Positions 1 to 11,059 of a DNA stretch of 64,000 nt are shown piece after piece. The stretch lies in NCBI RefSeq assembly GCF_025698545.1, contig NC_068577.1:44471250-44535249 (forward strand), given 5' to 3'. The notes beneath the pieces were generated by a model. That model had not been told where the DNA came from. It saw only the letters and a list, made by a program, of their open reading frames with translations, and ran no database searches. A program made the position numbers and the translations under genes. This stretch comes from Gossypium raimondii (lineage: Eukaryota > Streptophyta > Magnoliopsida > Malvales > Malvaceae). Position 1 is the stretch's first letter, and every line of letters begins with the position of its first letter.

Positions 1-230
1 CATTTTCTATTTTAACATTTGCGGCGTTTTGACAAAAAACACCACTAATATTTAACTCGTCAATGAAGCGGTGCCGTTTTGTTTAATTTTTTATATGTTT
101 TTTGCGGCGTTTTCTGAACAAACGCTGCTAATATTTAGATTTTGTGGCGTTTTTACATGGAAACGTCGCTACTAATTAACTTTTTATTAATATTATTTAT
201 AAATTTTCAAATTATTAATAGATTTATGAA
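1..230. repeat. GCGGCG/AAACGCCGC-type dispersed repeat, degenerate
   Basis: Several divergent copies of a GCGGCGTTTT motif and its complement occur here, as they do again at 1150-1640. The family resembles hairpin-rich repeats common in cotton, probably ends of a DNA transposon. No coding potential is seen. The stretch 230-640 between the copies is plain AT-rich sequence. Confidence 0.5.
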
Positions 231-639
231 TTTCATACATTCTTCTAGACATTATTTTTAATTGATACATTAAAATGACATTATTAATATATATTATTAA
301 TATTATTATTTAAAAATTTTATACAGATTTATTATTTTTAATTGTTAAAATTTTATAAATTTTATAAATCTTAGAGAGTCTATAATTTAAATATTATCAA
401 TATTCAAAATTATTAATTATTTATGTTATTCAAATAATGTATTATAATTTTAAAATTATACTCTATTTTTAAGTGAATATATAAATGGTTAATGTAAATA
501 ACATAATTAATTAATTTGTTTCATCATAACATATATGCCATTCTTCAATTAATAAACTAAGCATTCGTGTCACTTAGAACCCTAGTAACATAATAAGAAT
601 TAAAAACAATAAATATTTGTAATTTTTTGAATTTGGTAT

Positions 640-1160
640 CAAAAAAGTAATTAAACCCTAAAACTCGTAACCTAAACACTAAATCCCAAAACCCAAAACC
701 ATGCATTGTAAACCTTAAATTATAAATAGTAAACCGTAAACCATAAACATCAAGCCCTAAAACACTAAACTTTTATATCTTATAAGCCTTAAACACTAAC
801 TTCTTAACACTAAACTGGCCTAAATCCCACCCCAAATCTTAAACCCCAAATCTTAAACCCTAAACCAAAAACACTAAACCTACATCATAAACCTTAAACT
901 CAAAACTCTAATCCCAAAATAATAAACATTATATAATGATTAACCCTAAAACCTTAAACCATATACGATAAACTTTAAATTATAATAATCACTAAACCTT
1001 AATCACCAAACTCCCAAACCCTAAACCCAAAACACTAAACCTACATCATAAACCTTAAACTCAAAACTCTAATCCCAAAATAATAAACATTATATAATGA
1101 ACCCTAAAACCCTAAACCATATATGATAAACTTTAAATTATAATAACACCTAAACCCTAA
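640..1160 (+). repeat. Degenerate CCCTAAA-like repeat tract with an internal 115-bp direct duplication
   Basis: The tract is made of variants of CCCTAAA/CCTTAAACC. They are too irregular to be a real telomere array. Inside it a block at about 871-985 is repeated at about 1032-1147 (offset about 161 bp) with few differences. It lies between GCGGCG repeat copies and is probably part of the same transposon. Confidence 0.6.
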
Positions 1161-1311
1161 AATTATCATTTTTGCAGCTTTTTTTAATACAAGTAAACCT
1201 CAAGATAAGCGATGTCGTTTTATCAAACTTTCCGCCAAAGGTGAACACTAAACGAAGTCGTACTACACAACTTTTTGCGGTGCTTTCTCAAAAACTCCGC
1301 TAAAGCCCTGA

Positions 1312-1476
1312 GCATTAGCGGCGCTTACTCAAAAACGCCGCTAAATCCCTGAGCATTAGCAGCGCTTACTCAAAAACGCCGCTAAAGCCCTGAGAATTAG
1401 CGGCGCTTTCCTAAAAACGCCGCTAAAGCCCTGAGTATTAGCGGCGCTTTCCTAAAAACGCCGCTAAAGCCCCGAA
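1312..1476. repeat. Four-copy 41-bp tandem repeat, each unit a GC-rich hairpin
   Basis: Units start at about 1312, 1353, 1394 and 1435. Each contains AGCGGCGCTT followed by AAAACGCCGCT, so every unit can fold into a short stem. Related single hairpins continue to about 1640. The regular period and near-identical units are read directly from the sequence. Confidence 0.75.
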
Positions 1477-1479
1477 AGC

Positions 1480-2043
1480 TCAGAAAACGGCGTTGTTGGG
1501 CTTAGGTTTTTTGCGGCGCTTTTTGGAAAACGCCGCTAATGCTTATTTTTTAGCGACGTTTTCCAAAAAGCGAGCTAATACTCGATCTTTAGCGGCGTTT
1601 GGACTAAAAACGCCACTAAAAGCCTGTTTTGGTGTAGTGAATGTAATAGGCTTCTAAGGTGATGGTTCCATCCCTACACGACAGATGAAATGTGTAGGTC
1701 TCCAAACGCCATCGCATCACCGTGAACTCAAACATACCTTAAAACTATCACAATGTCTACCTCGAACACAAATAAATTTTTCTTCCAAATTTCCAACACC
1801 AACACACAAAAAGAAAAACAATTTTTAAATGGAAAAAAAATCCTACAAGGCACAGTTTTAGCTCCATGGTTGCCACTTCAGCAGAAAATGCTTCCTACAG
1901 GACGTGTTTTCAGTTTTTCTCTCCAAAATCAGCCTATTTCCTTAAATTTGAAGAAAACGGCCTGAATCCATAATTAACTTTTAAAATCAGTCTTTTTATC
2001 TAATTAACCACTCATACATCTATATTTAATTTTTTAAGTTCTT
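1480..2043. other. Non-coding: hairpin-repeat tail and unassigned sequence
   Basis: Up to about 1640 this holds further GCGGCG hairpins. From 1640 to 2043 no gene, known repeat or RNA is recognised. A 70-codon open frame at 1753-1965 has low-complexity composition and no recognisable domain. Confidence 0.4.
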
Positions 2044-2208
2044 GCTACTGATTCCGTTCAGGGTAGAGATTTAGCTATAAGAATTATTGAATTGTGTCGT
2101 AGACAATGGAGGTTAGTTATCCAATATGTCTCGAGGGAGGCTAATACAATTGCACATGCTCTTGCTGGATTGATGAAACAATTTCCTGTTGGTTTACATG
2201 CTTTTTAG
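2044..2208 (+). pseudogene. LINE RNase H domain C-terminal fragment
   Basis: The translated fragment contains ATDSVQGRDLAIRI, YVSREANTIAHALAGL and ends HAF-stop. This is the C-terminal part of the RNase H domain (RVT_3 type) at the end of plant non-LTR retrotransposon ORF2. The preceding part of ORF2 is absent, as expected for a 5'-truncated LINE insertion. An A-rich stretch at about 2304-2312 could be the LINE 3' tail. No function is expected. Confidence 0.75.
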
Positions 2209-2452
2209 GATATACTTTTAGTGGTAGCGAATCAATTACGAAGAGAGAATTCTTTCTCTAGCTTAGGATACTACACTTAATATGTAATTGTTATTATTTT
2301 ATAATAAAAAAAAGTGTTTTTAAAATCAAGAACCTCAATCCAAACGACAACGTTGGTAAATAAGGAAGCAAAAGATTTCTAGTCCGTCGGATCCATCTCG
2401 ACCTAAAATATTCCAAGTTCTAACCGTCCATTACTTTCTCTGGTAACCACCA

Positions 2453-2460
2453 ATATATAA
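2453..2460 (+). promoter_or_regulatory. TATA box candidate of the SUMO gene
   Basis: A TATATAA motif lies about 130 bases upstream of the SUMO start codon. The C/T-rich leader that follows is typical of highly expressed plant genes. Position and motif are the only evidence. Confidence 0.5.
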
Positions 2461-2591
2461 ACGAAATTCTCCTTCCAAAGCGATCGCGTGTTTCTCCAGC
2501 CAGGCCGAACAAAGAAATCGATCGCTAACTCGGAGCTCCGAACCTAACCCTAATCGGACCTTACACTATATCCAAGAAGTAGAAGAACAAG

Positions 2592-3411
2592 ATGTCAGGC
2601 GTAACCAACCAAGAGGAAGACAAGAAACCCGCTGATCAAACGGCTCACATTAATCTTAAAGTGAAAGGCCAGGTTGGAAAATTTCCCAATTCCCCCCTAT
2701 TGTTTTAATAGTTTTTTTTTGTGGTTTGTGGGTTTTTAAATTTATAATGATTTTTTTATAATACAAGAAAGATCTTACTTTAGGGCTTTTTTTTTTTGGC
2801 TAGATTTCTTTGATTGGGTCTATTGTTTACCTTAAATTAGAAAATTTATGAATTAATTCTTTAAAGTTATTTTCTTTAACTGCTATAGTATGCTCATTTC
2901 TTCGTTATAGTATACTTGAAGAAAGTTTTATTGAAATGTTGAGAGTGAACGCTTGTATGATTGTCTTTCTATGATATTTTGTGTGTTTAGAATTAAACCC
3001 TTTTTTTATCATTTATAATAATGCCATCTCTATGTGCTGTTTTCGTGAATTCTTGATTGTCTCTCACGGAGCACAGGCTGGTAATTCAAACAGTTTACTG
3101 CAAAGGGTTATGCTTGAAACCCCTTAATAAGAAAGACAACATTTTGGGAACATTGTTGTTACTGTACGGTTAGATTAGATTATGTTGCAGAGCGTTGCTG
3201 GGTTGAAATAATGTTTTATGTTATGTTACTCAAAATGCTTATTCATATATTTGCTTGTTATAGGATGGGAATGAAGTGTTTTTTAGGATTAAGAGAAGTA
3301 CTCAACTGAAGAAGCTGATGAATGCGTACTGTGATCGGCAATCAGTGGATTTCAACTCTATTGCTTTCCTGTTTGATGGCCGCCGTCTGCGAGTGGAGCA
3401 AACTCCAGATG

Positions 3412-3464
<53 letters not shown>

Positions 3465-3580
3465 CATTGTTTTATTTGTTGTTTCTTACTTTTTATGTGT
3501 TTTTGTTGCTACAGTTGGAAATGGAAGAAGGGGATGAAATAGATGCAATGCTACATCAAACTGGTGGTGCTATGGCCTAA
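2592..3580 (+). CDS. SUMO: Small ubiquitin-related modifier (SUMO), 3 exons
   Basis: Exons 2592-2672, 3264-3413 and 3515-3580 join in phase to a 98-residue protein, the usual SUMO1/2 length. It begins [12 protein letters not shown], a flexible acidic N-tail. It continues through the ubiquitin-like fold ([55 protein letters not shown]) and ends HQTGGAMA. The di-glycine at residues 94-95 is the conjugation site after a ULP protease removes the last three residues. SUMO is attached to lysines of nuclear and cytosolic proteins by the E1 SAE, E2 SCE1 and E3 ligases, mainly in stress responses. All borders are GT/AG, and the ATG is the first in the leader. Intron 2 opens directly into a TC/TA microsatellite. 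No disabling change is seen, so the gene is probably functional. Confidence 0.96.
3415..3459 (+). repeat. (TC)n(TA)n microsatellite at the SUMO intron 2 donor
   Basis: About 16 TC units followed by about 6 TA units start one base inside intron 2 (donor G|GTCTCTC). It inflates an apparent open frame that runs out of exon 2 and is not coding. Confidence 0.9.
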
Positions 3581-4280
3581 GTAGCTAGTTTTTAGGTTAC
3601 GTAATGCAGTAGGATTTAAACGGTAGTACTTACGAAATCAGGATCTATTAAATATAACCTCTAAAACCTATGTTGGTTGGACTCTTCATTTTTCTAAAAA
3701 AATTCATGTTTGACTCGTTTAGTCGACATGGGTTTTATTCTCCTTAAAAAACAGATGGAGCATACCCGTGTTGGGCATCTGTTTATACCCGGCATTCATC
3801 TTTGAGTCCGAGTAACATAGCATAAACTATGTGGTGCTGTCTGTTATATGTTTGGTGACTGTTTGTGGATATTTTGAGTAGTATGCATATATGGGTGTTT
3901 ATGGAAAGCCGTGCTGACAAAATTCTTTTATCTGTTTTTACTTATTGCTTCACTAATCACCATTGCCGGGCATTTCCTTAAGCTTCAGATTACTAACATC
4001 AGAACTGGTATAGGGTGTTCGATGTCACATTGATAACAGGCTAATCAATTAGAAAAGGGTTATACTTCGCAACTTACACTTGGTTGTTATTATAAGATAT
4101 TTTATTTTGGATTCAATTGGTACTTGCATTGAATTTCATCACATACTTTATCTCTTTAGTATAGAATGTGATGACATTGAATCACGTGTCAAGTATTAAT
4201 AAAACAAATAAAGATTTTTAAAAATAAAAATTATTGTGTTTTGAGAATGAAACTAGATAAATAATTATTTAGATTATATT
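3581..4280. other. SUMO 3' UTR and intergenic sequence
   Basis: The first 200-300 bases are probably SUMO 3' UTR. The rest is AT-rich with no gene or repeat recognised. Confidence 0.5.
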
Positions 4281-5723
4281 TAGGGTCCGTTTGATTGTCA
4301 ATAAAATGTTTTTCGTAAAATAATTTCGGAAAATGTTTTACTTTTCGTAAAATGATTTCTTGGAAAATATTTTCGGTGTTTGATTGAATCATGTAAAATA
4401 TTTTCTCATTGTTTGATGAGTTTTTGAAAATATTTTCCGGAAAAGTTGTTTTTACATATATTAATATATATTAATAAATTTTATATTTTAAATTGTTTTT
4501 ACATATATTGCAATGATTTATTTATAATAATACTCAATTATTAAGCTACAATATTGATCGTTATAAATTGAAAAAATTAATATCAAATAAATTATTTGTA
4601 ATTGTGTTAAAAAACAAGTATTGAATAATTGTAATTTATTTTAGCCAAAAATATATGTTACTTTTGAGAAAATATTAGTTAGTATGTACAAATAATTGTA
4701 ATTTATTTTAGAGAAGCAAGTAGGCTTGGGTATAGATTTCTTATTCATCTCGAATTCTAGATTGATTAAGTAAATTTCCAAACCTTTCAATAGATGAAAT
4801 TGTTTCAATTATCCGAATTGATTAACCATGATGAGTTTATAGCAAAGACTCCATCAACAGCAGAAACACAACAGATTAACCCTTCCCCAAAAAAAGCAAA
4901 AACAATGGAGGATAAAAAAAAATTACAATGAATGAAGCTGATTTATGGTCATACATATTGAGATATGCATATTAGATATTTCTCTTCAAATATAAGAAGA
5001 GGTAGAGATAATTATATGTTGTCTCTTATGATTTCATTATCATTTGCAATCCTACCATTTTTTTTGCCAATTAGATACGGAAACAACTTTTTGGCCATCG
5101 ACAACCCTGTAAGGCTTTCATTTGATCATGTTTCAACTTTTCAATAGTGAATCATAGTTTTTTCTCTGTGTGTGTGGGCAAGCATACATTTGGGGCCCTT
5201 GATGGCTGATACTTTGGCTGCTTACTACTACTTTGATTGATTGTGAAACCGACATGAATGTTTTTTTTGTTTGGCACAAAAGAATACGAAGAAGGCTGAC
5301 CTGACGCTTGCAACCGTTGCTTCTAGACTAATAATCAGGATGATGATGTGGATTCTCACTGCTTCGGGACAAAATGTTCAAGGCAGAAGATTAAAAGAGT
5401 TCGAATGCCGATTCGAGGACACAAAGCTCGCAGCAATTACAACATGGTAGATGCCTAGATATATTTACTTTTTAAGAAAAATAAACTCCCTAGTCTTAGT
5501 GAAGATAGAATGGAAATGCCTTATAAGCAGCAGAAGAAATATATTATCATCTAAATGCCAAATGAATAATTTGACATAAAAGTTAGCTCAACCTTACATT
5601 ATTCCAAAATATTTGATGATATACAAGACCAAAATCGAAGACAGATATAAAGGACTTGGAAAAAATGTAAGCTCAACACAATAATTAGCTTGTAATGATA
5701 CTGGCGAGAACATCGGTCTTACC

Positions 5724-8349
5724 TGTAATGACCCAAAATTCGCAGGCATCGGAAAAATATAATATCGGGCCTCCGTCTTAGTAATTTGAGTTCAAAAATA
5801 ATTATTAGAAATATTTACGAGGCTAGTTGTGTGTTTAAGTAGGTTTTGGATAGGTGAATTTAGTTTAATTATGAGTAATTAGTAAAAAGGATTAAATTGA
5901 ATAAAGAGTGAAAGTCTAATTATAGATTAAAGAAAGTGAAAATGGCTAAAATGGAAATTAAGCCATTTATATGAAATGAGGCGGCATAAGTGTTAAAATA
6001 TGTATATTATATATATATTCTTAATAAATAAGTATATAATAAATTAATTATATTATTATTATATAAAAGAAATAAATCAAATGGTGCCAAATGTATGGTA
6101 ATAAAGTTGTACAAATGTAATAAAATATGTATATACATTTGTATTATAATTAAAAGATATTAATTAATTAAATGGTTATTAATAAATTATATTAATATAA
6201 TATAAAGTAAATGAAATAAAAAGAAAAGAAAGAAACAAAACAGAAAAGAAACAGAATAGCATTCGAAACAGAACAGAGAAAGAAGAAAAGAAAGAAAAAA
6301 GGGAAATAGGGTTTCTAAAGCTTGGAATTTATTTTGGTAAGTCAATTTAGCCCTTCTTTCTTAAATTTAATGTTTTAGAAGTTTTAAAACAAGGTTTTGA
6401 TGGAATTAAGTTGATATTTTGCATGTTCATAGGTTTTCAAGTATAGTTTATGTTGAACAAAAGAGATGAATTAGGATTTAATTGAATGAATTTTAAGTTA
6501 GAATTGAATAAGGATTAAATTGTAAAAGAAACTATAAGTTTTATGTTTTAGGGACTAAATTGAGGAAGTTCGAAATTAGAAAAATATGCTGAAATTTTGA
6601 TTGTTAAATGTGAGTTTGGATGAAATTTGAATAGAAATAGAGTGTGAATTGAATTAAGAAAGTAAGTGAATTTAGTTATGATTAAATTGAGAATAAGGAA
6701 GAAATTGAATAGAAATTCAATTATTTATTATAATTAGTGCTGTAATTAATAGTATAAATTATCATTATTTTCGTAGCTAACAAAGAACCTGAGGCATCAG
6801 CATCAAAGGGAAAGGAGAAGATTATCGAGGAGTAAAACTCGAGAAAATCACGGTTTGTATTACTATAATTCAAGTTATTTATTATTAAATGCTAAATTTT
6901 AATTTATGTGTTTAGTAAATGAAATGTGAGGTAAGTATTAATATTAGTATTAGTAATAGTATTATTATTATTATTATTATTAAGATGAGTGTGAATTAAT
7001 TTGAATAGTTGATATGAATTAATATTTGAATTGTTTGTTGATTGAAAGTGGGAAGTGAATTTAAATCAAATAGTGACCGATATTAAATTGAATGGAAATG
7101 TATTGAGTTGTGAAAATGTGTGAATTATGGATTAATTATTGATTGAAAGGTGGAAAAATGATTGAATTGAAAGTGTGAGAAATTGTGATTGAATTGGGAT
7201 TATATGTGATTTAAATACCTATTAACTAGTCGGGTGAGTCGGATATAGTTGGCATGCCATAGGATTGGAAGAGTTCAGGATACTTGACCTCGAGTCGATG
7301 AGACACTGGTGTCACTATATTTCTTTGGATAGATTCGATGAGGTCTTTGGTACCAACTTTCTTGACTTTGCCGATGAGACACTGGGTGTCAATTATTGCT
7401 TCGAACTATCCGATGAGGCACTGGGTGCCATTCTGGTGTGTTTGGTTGGATCCGTGTATTCGCCAAAGTCCGAGTTTTGTTAATAGGGTAAATGATGAAA
7501 TGATAAACCGAACAAGTTGGTCAAACGAGCTATTGAAATGAAATGAAAAAGTTGAATTGCGAATTGAAATGTGAAATAAGATTGAGAAATGAACCTAAGG
7601 TTCATGATTTGTTTAAACTCAAATTGTGGATATATGATATTGGTTGATGAATTGCTATTGTTGAGATATTGAATTTAAATTGTATATACGAATTATGCAT
7701 TACATGTTTATTATTGTTATAATTTGAATTATGGTAATACCATGAGTATGAAATACTCAATGACTGATTGTTTCCATCATGCAGGTCGATAGAAGTCAAA
7801 GGTCCCGGTTCAACATCCAGATCAATCCCGACTTCAGTGTAACTTTGGTGATGTATATTTTCTTTGGTAAATGTGGCATGTACATAGGATGTGTATAAAG
7901 ATTATTATGTTTAATATAAATGGTTAAAAATGTTAGTATTATAAGTTTAAGATTTATAATGAATGAAGTTTACCTAATTTGATTTATTTATTGTTTTGTT
8001 AAATTTAAATTAATATCATGTATATTGAGTTTGATTAGAAGTATTTAGAATAGAAAATGAGAACGTGAAATGAATTGGTTGATTTGGTTATATTTGGAAA
8101 TGTTATGAATTTTAATTGCAGGGGGTTGTATGTAAAAATAAGTCAAGTCTTTGAAATTTTTAAAAATATATATATATATATTTAAAAGAAAAAAAATTTG
8201 AATGAAGTCAATTAGTAAAATTTATATGAATTTATGACTCTTTTGTATATGTTTGTTAATTGTTTATGAATTATTTGTAGATTATCTGATATGTCCGGTA
8301 ATGCCTCGTAACCCTGTTCCGGCGACGGTTGGGGTTAAGGGGTGTTACA
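5724..8349 (+). mobile_element. LTR-like element (TGTAATG...TGTTACA), probable solo LTR, 5-bp TSD
   Basis: The element starts TGTAATGACCC, ends GGGGTGTTACA and is flanked by TTACC at 5719-5723 and 8350-8354, a perfect 5-bp target duplication. No gag, protease, integrase or reverse transcriptase frames are present in 2626 bp. The part near 7230-7480 contains short repeats of a GATGAG(A/G)CACTGG type that make a false 72-codon frame. It shares its end motifs with the elements at 20776, 56789 and 59995. A solo LTR of a large Gypsy element is the simplest reading; a non-autonomous LARD is possible. Confidence 0.8.
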
Positions 8350-8353
8350 TTAC

Positions 8354-8746
8354 CTCTTGCATAAATTGTGTAAACTAAGTGGATAGCATCAAGCCATCCG
8401 TCTAGAGATTCCCACAAGTCAGCAACCTGAAAGGAAGAACAGACAATACTCACTAAAGTTGGATTGCTATTCGTATATTGCTAAATAGCATAGTTGTCAA
8501 GTTAGCATAGTTGTCAAGTTTTCTGAAAGTGTGAAAGATATCGTTCCTTTAATAAAAGCATGATACTTACCAGAAAATTGGACCATAGGTAGTATCAATG
8601 CAGAGGCTGCACTGGTGGTAGAGTCGATCAAGACATGATGATACGACACAATATCTGGAATCTCAACTCGATAGTGAGTTTTCTTCATTTGTTACTTCGC
8701 AATTGTGCGAGAGGCTTGAGAAACTTGTTTCGCCGACTTTGATGAC
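8354..8746 (-). pseudogene. Exon-like gene fragment inside the Mutator-like element, parent unknown
   Basis: Two blocks with canonical splice borders lie on the minus strand: 8746-8571 (acceptor AG before 8746, donor GTAAG) and 8426-8354 (donor GTAA). The second encodes [19 protein letters not shown], which looks like real protein. In the phase that joins them the first block contains an in-frame stop, so the copy is probably broken. The TSD of the 5724-8349 insertion overlaps the second donor site. I do not recognise the parent gene. Capture of a host gene fragment by the surrounding transposon is an inference. Confidence 0.4.
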
Positions 8747-10252
8747 CTGCTCAATTGGAAAAGAAGAGGACATAGAGGAAGAAAATGAAAGTCACGAGGA
8801 TAAACCAACATAAACCAAGAGTATATTAAACCGGCTCGCATAGCGGTTTACATTGATTTTGCCTTGCATGCATAACATCTCGGAATTTATTATGATAGTG
8901 ATCTACAACAAAATATTTTTCTCATACTCTATGATTCATTCCATTTAAGTTCGGACATTAAATATCAAAATTTGCTTGAAGAAATGAATCCTTGTTCCGG
9001 AAAAAGAGAAAATTGAACTTGATATTTATTTGCAATAGACAACGAAAAACTAATCGACTTTTTACTGTTGAAGTGCTTCATGATTCAAAAGAACTTTGTT
9101 CTCTTCCAATCACGATGTGGAGCAATTGTGTTTCCTCTTGGTGGTGTAGTCATATTTCCCTCTTTGAGAATGGGTAAAGGTAGTCATCAAAAATATTGTC
9201 GAAAATAATAGAAAATATAGTGAACCGATAATTGGCGGTTTAAAAAAAGACCTGATCTTGTTGAGAAAGAAATATGAAATGCATGGATTACACTAAAATA
9301 TATTACTCCAATAATAATCTTAAAAATCCAGGAAAATGCTAATTAACCAGAAAGCGAGCAAGATATTGTTCTCATTGCCAACAGACTCAACAATGCTTAC
9401 AGAATATTCAATCAATTTAGAAGAGAATAAACCTCAAATATAAAGTTCAAAGATCAATACTGACCATTGAACAAACAAGCTTCAAGGCACTGCTGTAAAC
9501 CTGTAAAGTTTAAAACGTCAAATAAGAAAATATCCACAAACTGAGAAGTCAAATTGCATAACCCTGAAACTTTAAATTAAGGAGAAAAAAAGGTATATCA
9601 TTATCTTTCTTGTAAATTTATGCCGAAAGTTTTCATTTGCCAATAATTATGCCACCTATATAGCTTAAAAGTGATATTAAATCTAACCAAAACTCTGTGG
9701 TCCAAAATAGAACCAGACCCGATCTCATGTCTTCAAGTTCTCTTTTAGAAACAGATGAACTGATCTAAAAATCAAGAAAAAATAGAACCAGACCCGATCT
9801 AGAAATCAAATCAGTGAAAATTAACAGAAAAAATACCTGTTGATGACAAATGGTGGTCGAAAACTGAGCACGTTTGGATCGGTAATCTTGACGGATATGG
9901 AGAAGAGGGAATCGAGGAAATGAAAGAAAACTGCGATAATTGAAGAGGGAACCGAGGAAAGGAAGGAATGAAGGACTTCTTGGGGGGGGTTAGTGGAAAA
10001 TCGATAAACAGAAGCAGTGTTTTCTACCGGAAATGAAGGAAGGAATGAAGGAGGCGATAGAGAGGAGTTTCCGGAAAATGTCTTACGGAAATTGAAAAGG
10101 TAAGACATTTTCCCTAAAATGTAAGCCAATTTCCCGTGCTTTGGATTTCATTTTCCAAATGGAAAATGTTTTCTGCCAATCAAACGCTGAAAAAGGCGGA
10201 AATGATTTTCCGGAAAATCAATTCCGCCAATCAAACAGACCTAGATTCTAAT

Positions 10253-11059
10253 CATCAATTTGTTGAGATTCATTGAGAACGTTTTCTTTGTAGTAATTTT
10301 ATACATTTTTAACTTTTAATTATGAGTTTTTATATCCATATTATTTTAAAATATATAAATATTTAGAAGTTTTTTAAAAATTATAAGGTTAGAATAAATG
10401 TGATATGTCATATGTCGTATGGTATAGTATTAATTGTTAATGTCATATCGTCATATTTTAATATAGTAATGCAAAAGTATCAAAATGTGATAAAACTTAA
10501 ATTTAAGTACTAATTTGAATTTTAAAAAATCAGTTTGTGATTTTAATTTTTAATCAGAAGTAGAGTAGATTAGAAATGTTGAGTGGTGTGAAAAGATTTA
10601 ATATTGATTTTGAGAAATAAATAAAGAAATAAATGATTGATGACCAAACAAATAAAAATGAAATATATGAAAAGAAAAGTAGGCCTTGCAACATATTTTA
10701 AAAGCTTTCCCAATATGTATGCACTCGCCACTCAGTCTCCTGTCCACAAACTACTTGTCAATGTCAGATATCCATGTGCAAATATAATATTTCACTTTTG
10801 ATTAAATTATTAAACATAGTGTACTCAATATTAAAATATGAGATAATAGCAAACATTAAATTGTATTTTTCATGATCCAAACAAGTAGTACATCATGAAG
10901 CCAATAAGCATATAGCAGTTTCAACAAAGTCGATAGCAACAGTGCAAACTGAGTTTGCTTATTTAGGCTACCAGTGCCAGCCATAATCCATAGAAATTCC
11001 AACTAAACTGATATTGTGGAAAAAGTACCTGCAAGGTACAGGGTTCTATTAATGAAATG
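10253..11059. other. Intergenic; 3' flank and 3' UTR of VTC2
   Basis: 10253-10860 is AT-rich with no feature recognised. About 10860-11059 probably holds the VTC2 3' UTR (minus strand). Confidence 0.4.

Larger units (their letters stand above)
4281..10243. mobile_element. Probable Mutator-like (Pack-MULE-like) element with GTTTGATTG ends
   Basis: The left end reads TAGGGTCCGTTTGATTG and the right end, on the other strand, CTAGGTCTGTTTGATTG. Both are followed by repeated GGAAAAT/TTTTCC motifs. Flanks GATTATATT (4272-4280) and GATTCTAAT (10244-10252) match at 7 of 9 bases, suggesting a decayed 9-bp target duplication as made by Mutator transposases. No transposase is seen. Inside are exon-like pieces on the minus strand and a 2626-bp LTR-like insertion (5724-8349), so the original element was about 3.3 kb. 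The rest of the interior, including 9180-10080, has no recognisable gene. Confidence 0.55.

Noticed and set aside
640..1160. Interstitial telomere
   Set aside because: CCCTAAA units are irregular, mixed with other sequence and include a 161-bp-offset duplication; more like transposon sequence.
3276..3542. Open frames reading from SUMO exon 2 through the microsatellite
   Set aside because: They run past a clear GT donor into a TC/TA repeat; the spliced SUMO frame explains the coding part.
7265..7541. Two overlapping 67-72-codon plus-strand frames
   Set aside because: They lie within an LTR-like element and arise from short GATGAG...CACTGG repeats.
9821..10129. 102-codon minus-strand frame
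   Set aside because: Sits in the GGAAAAT-rich end of the Mutator-like element; Ser/Phe-rich with no domain.
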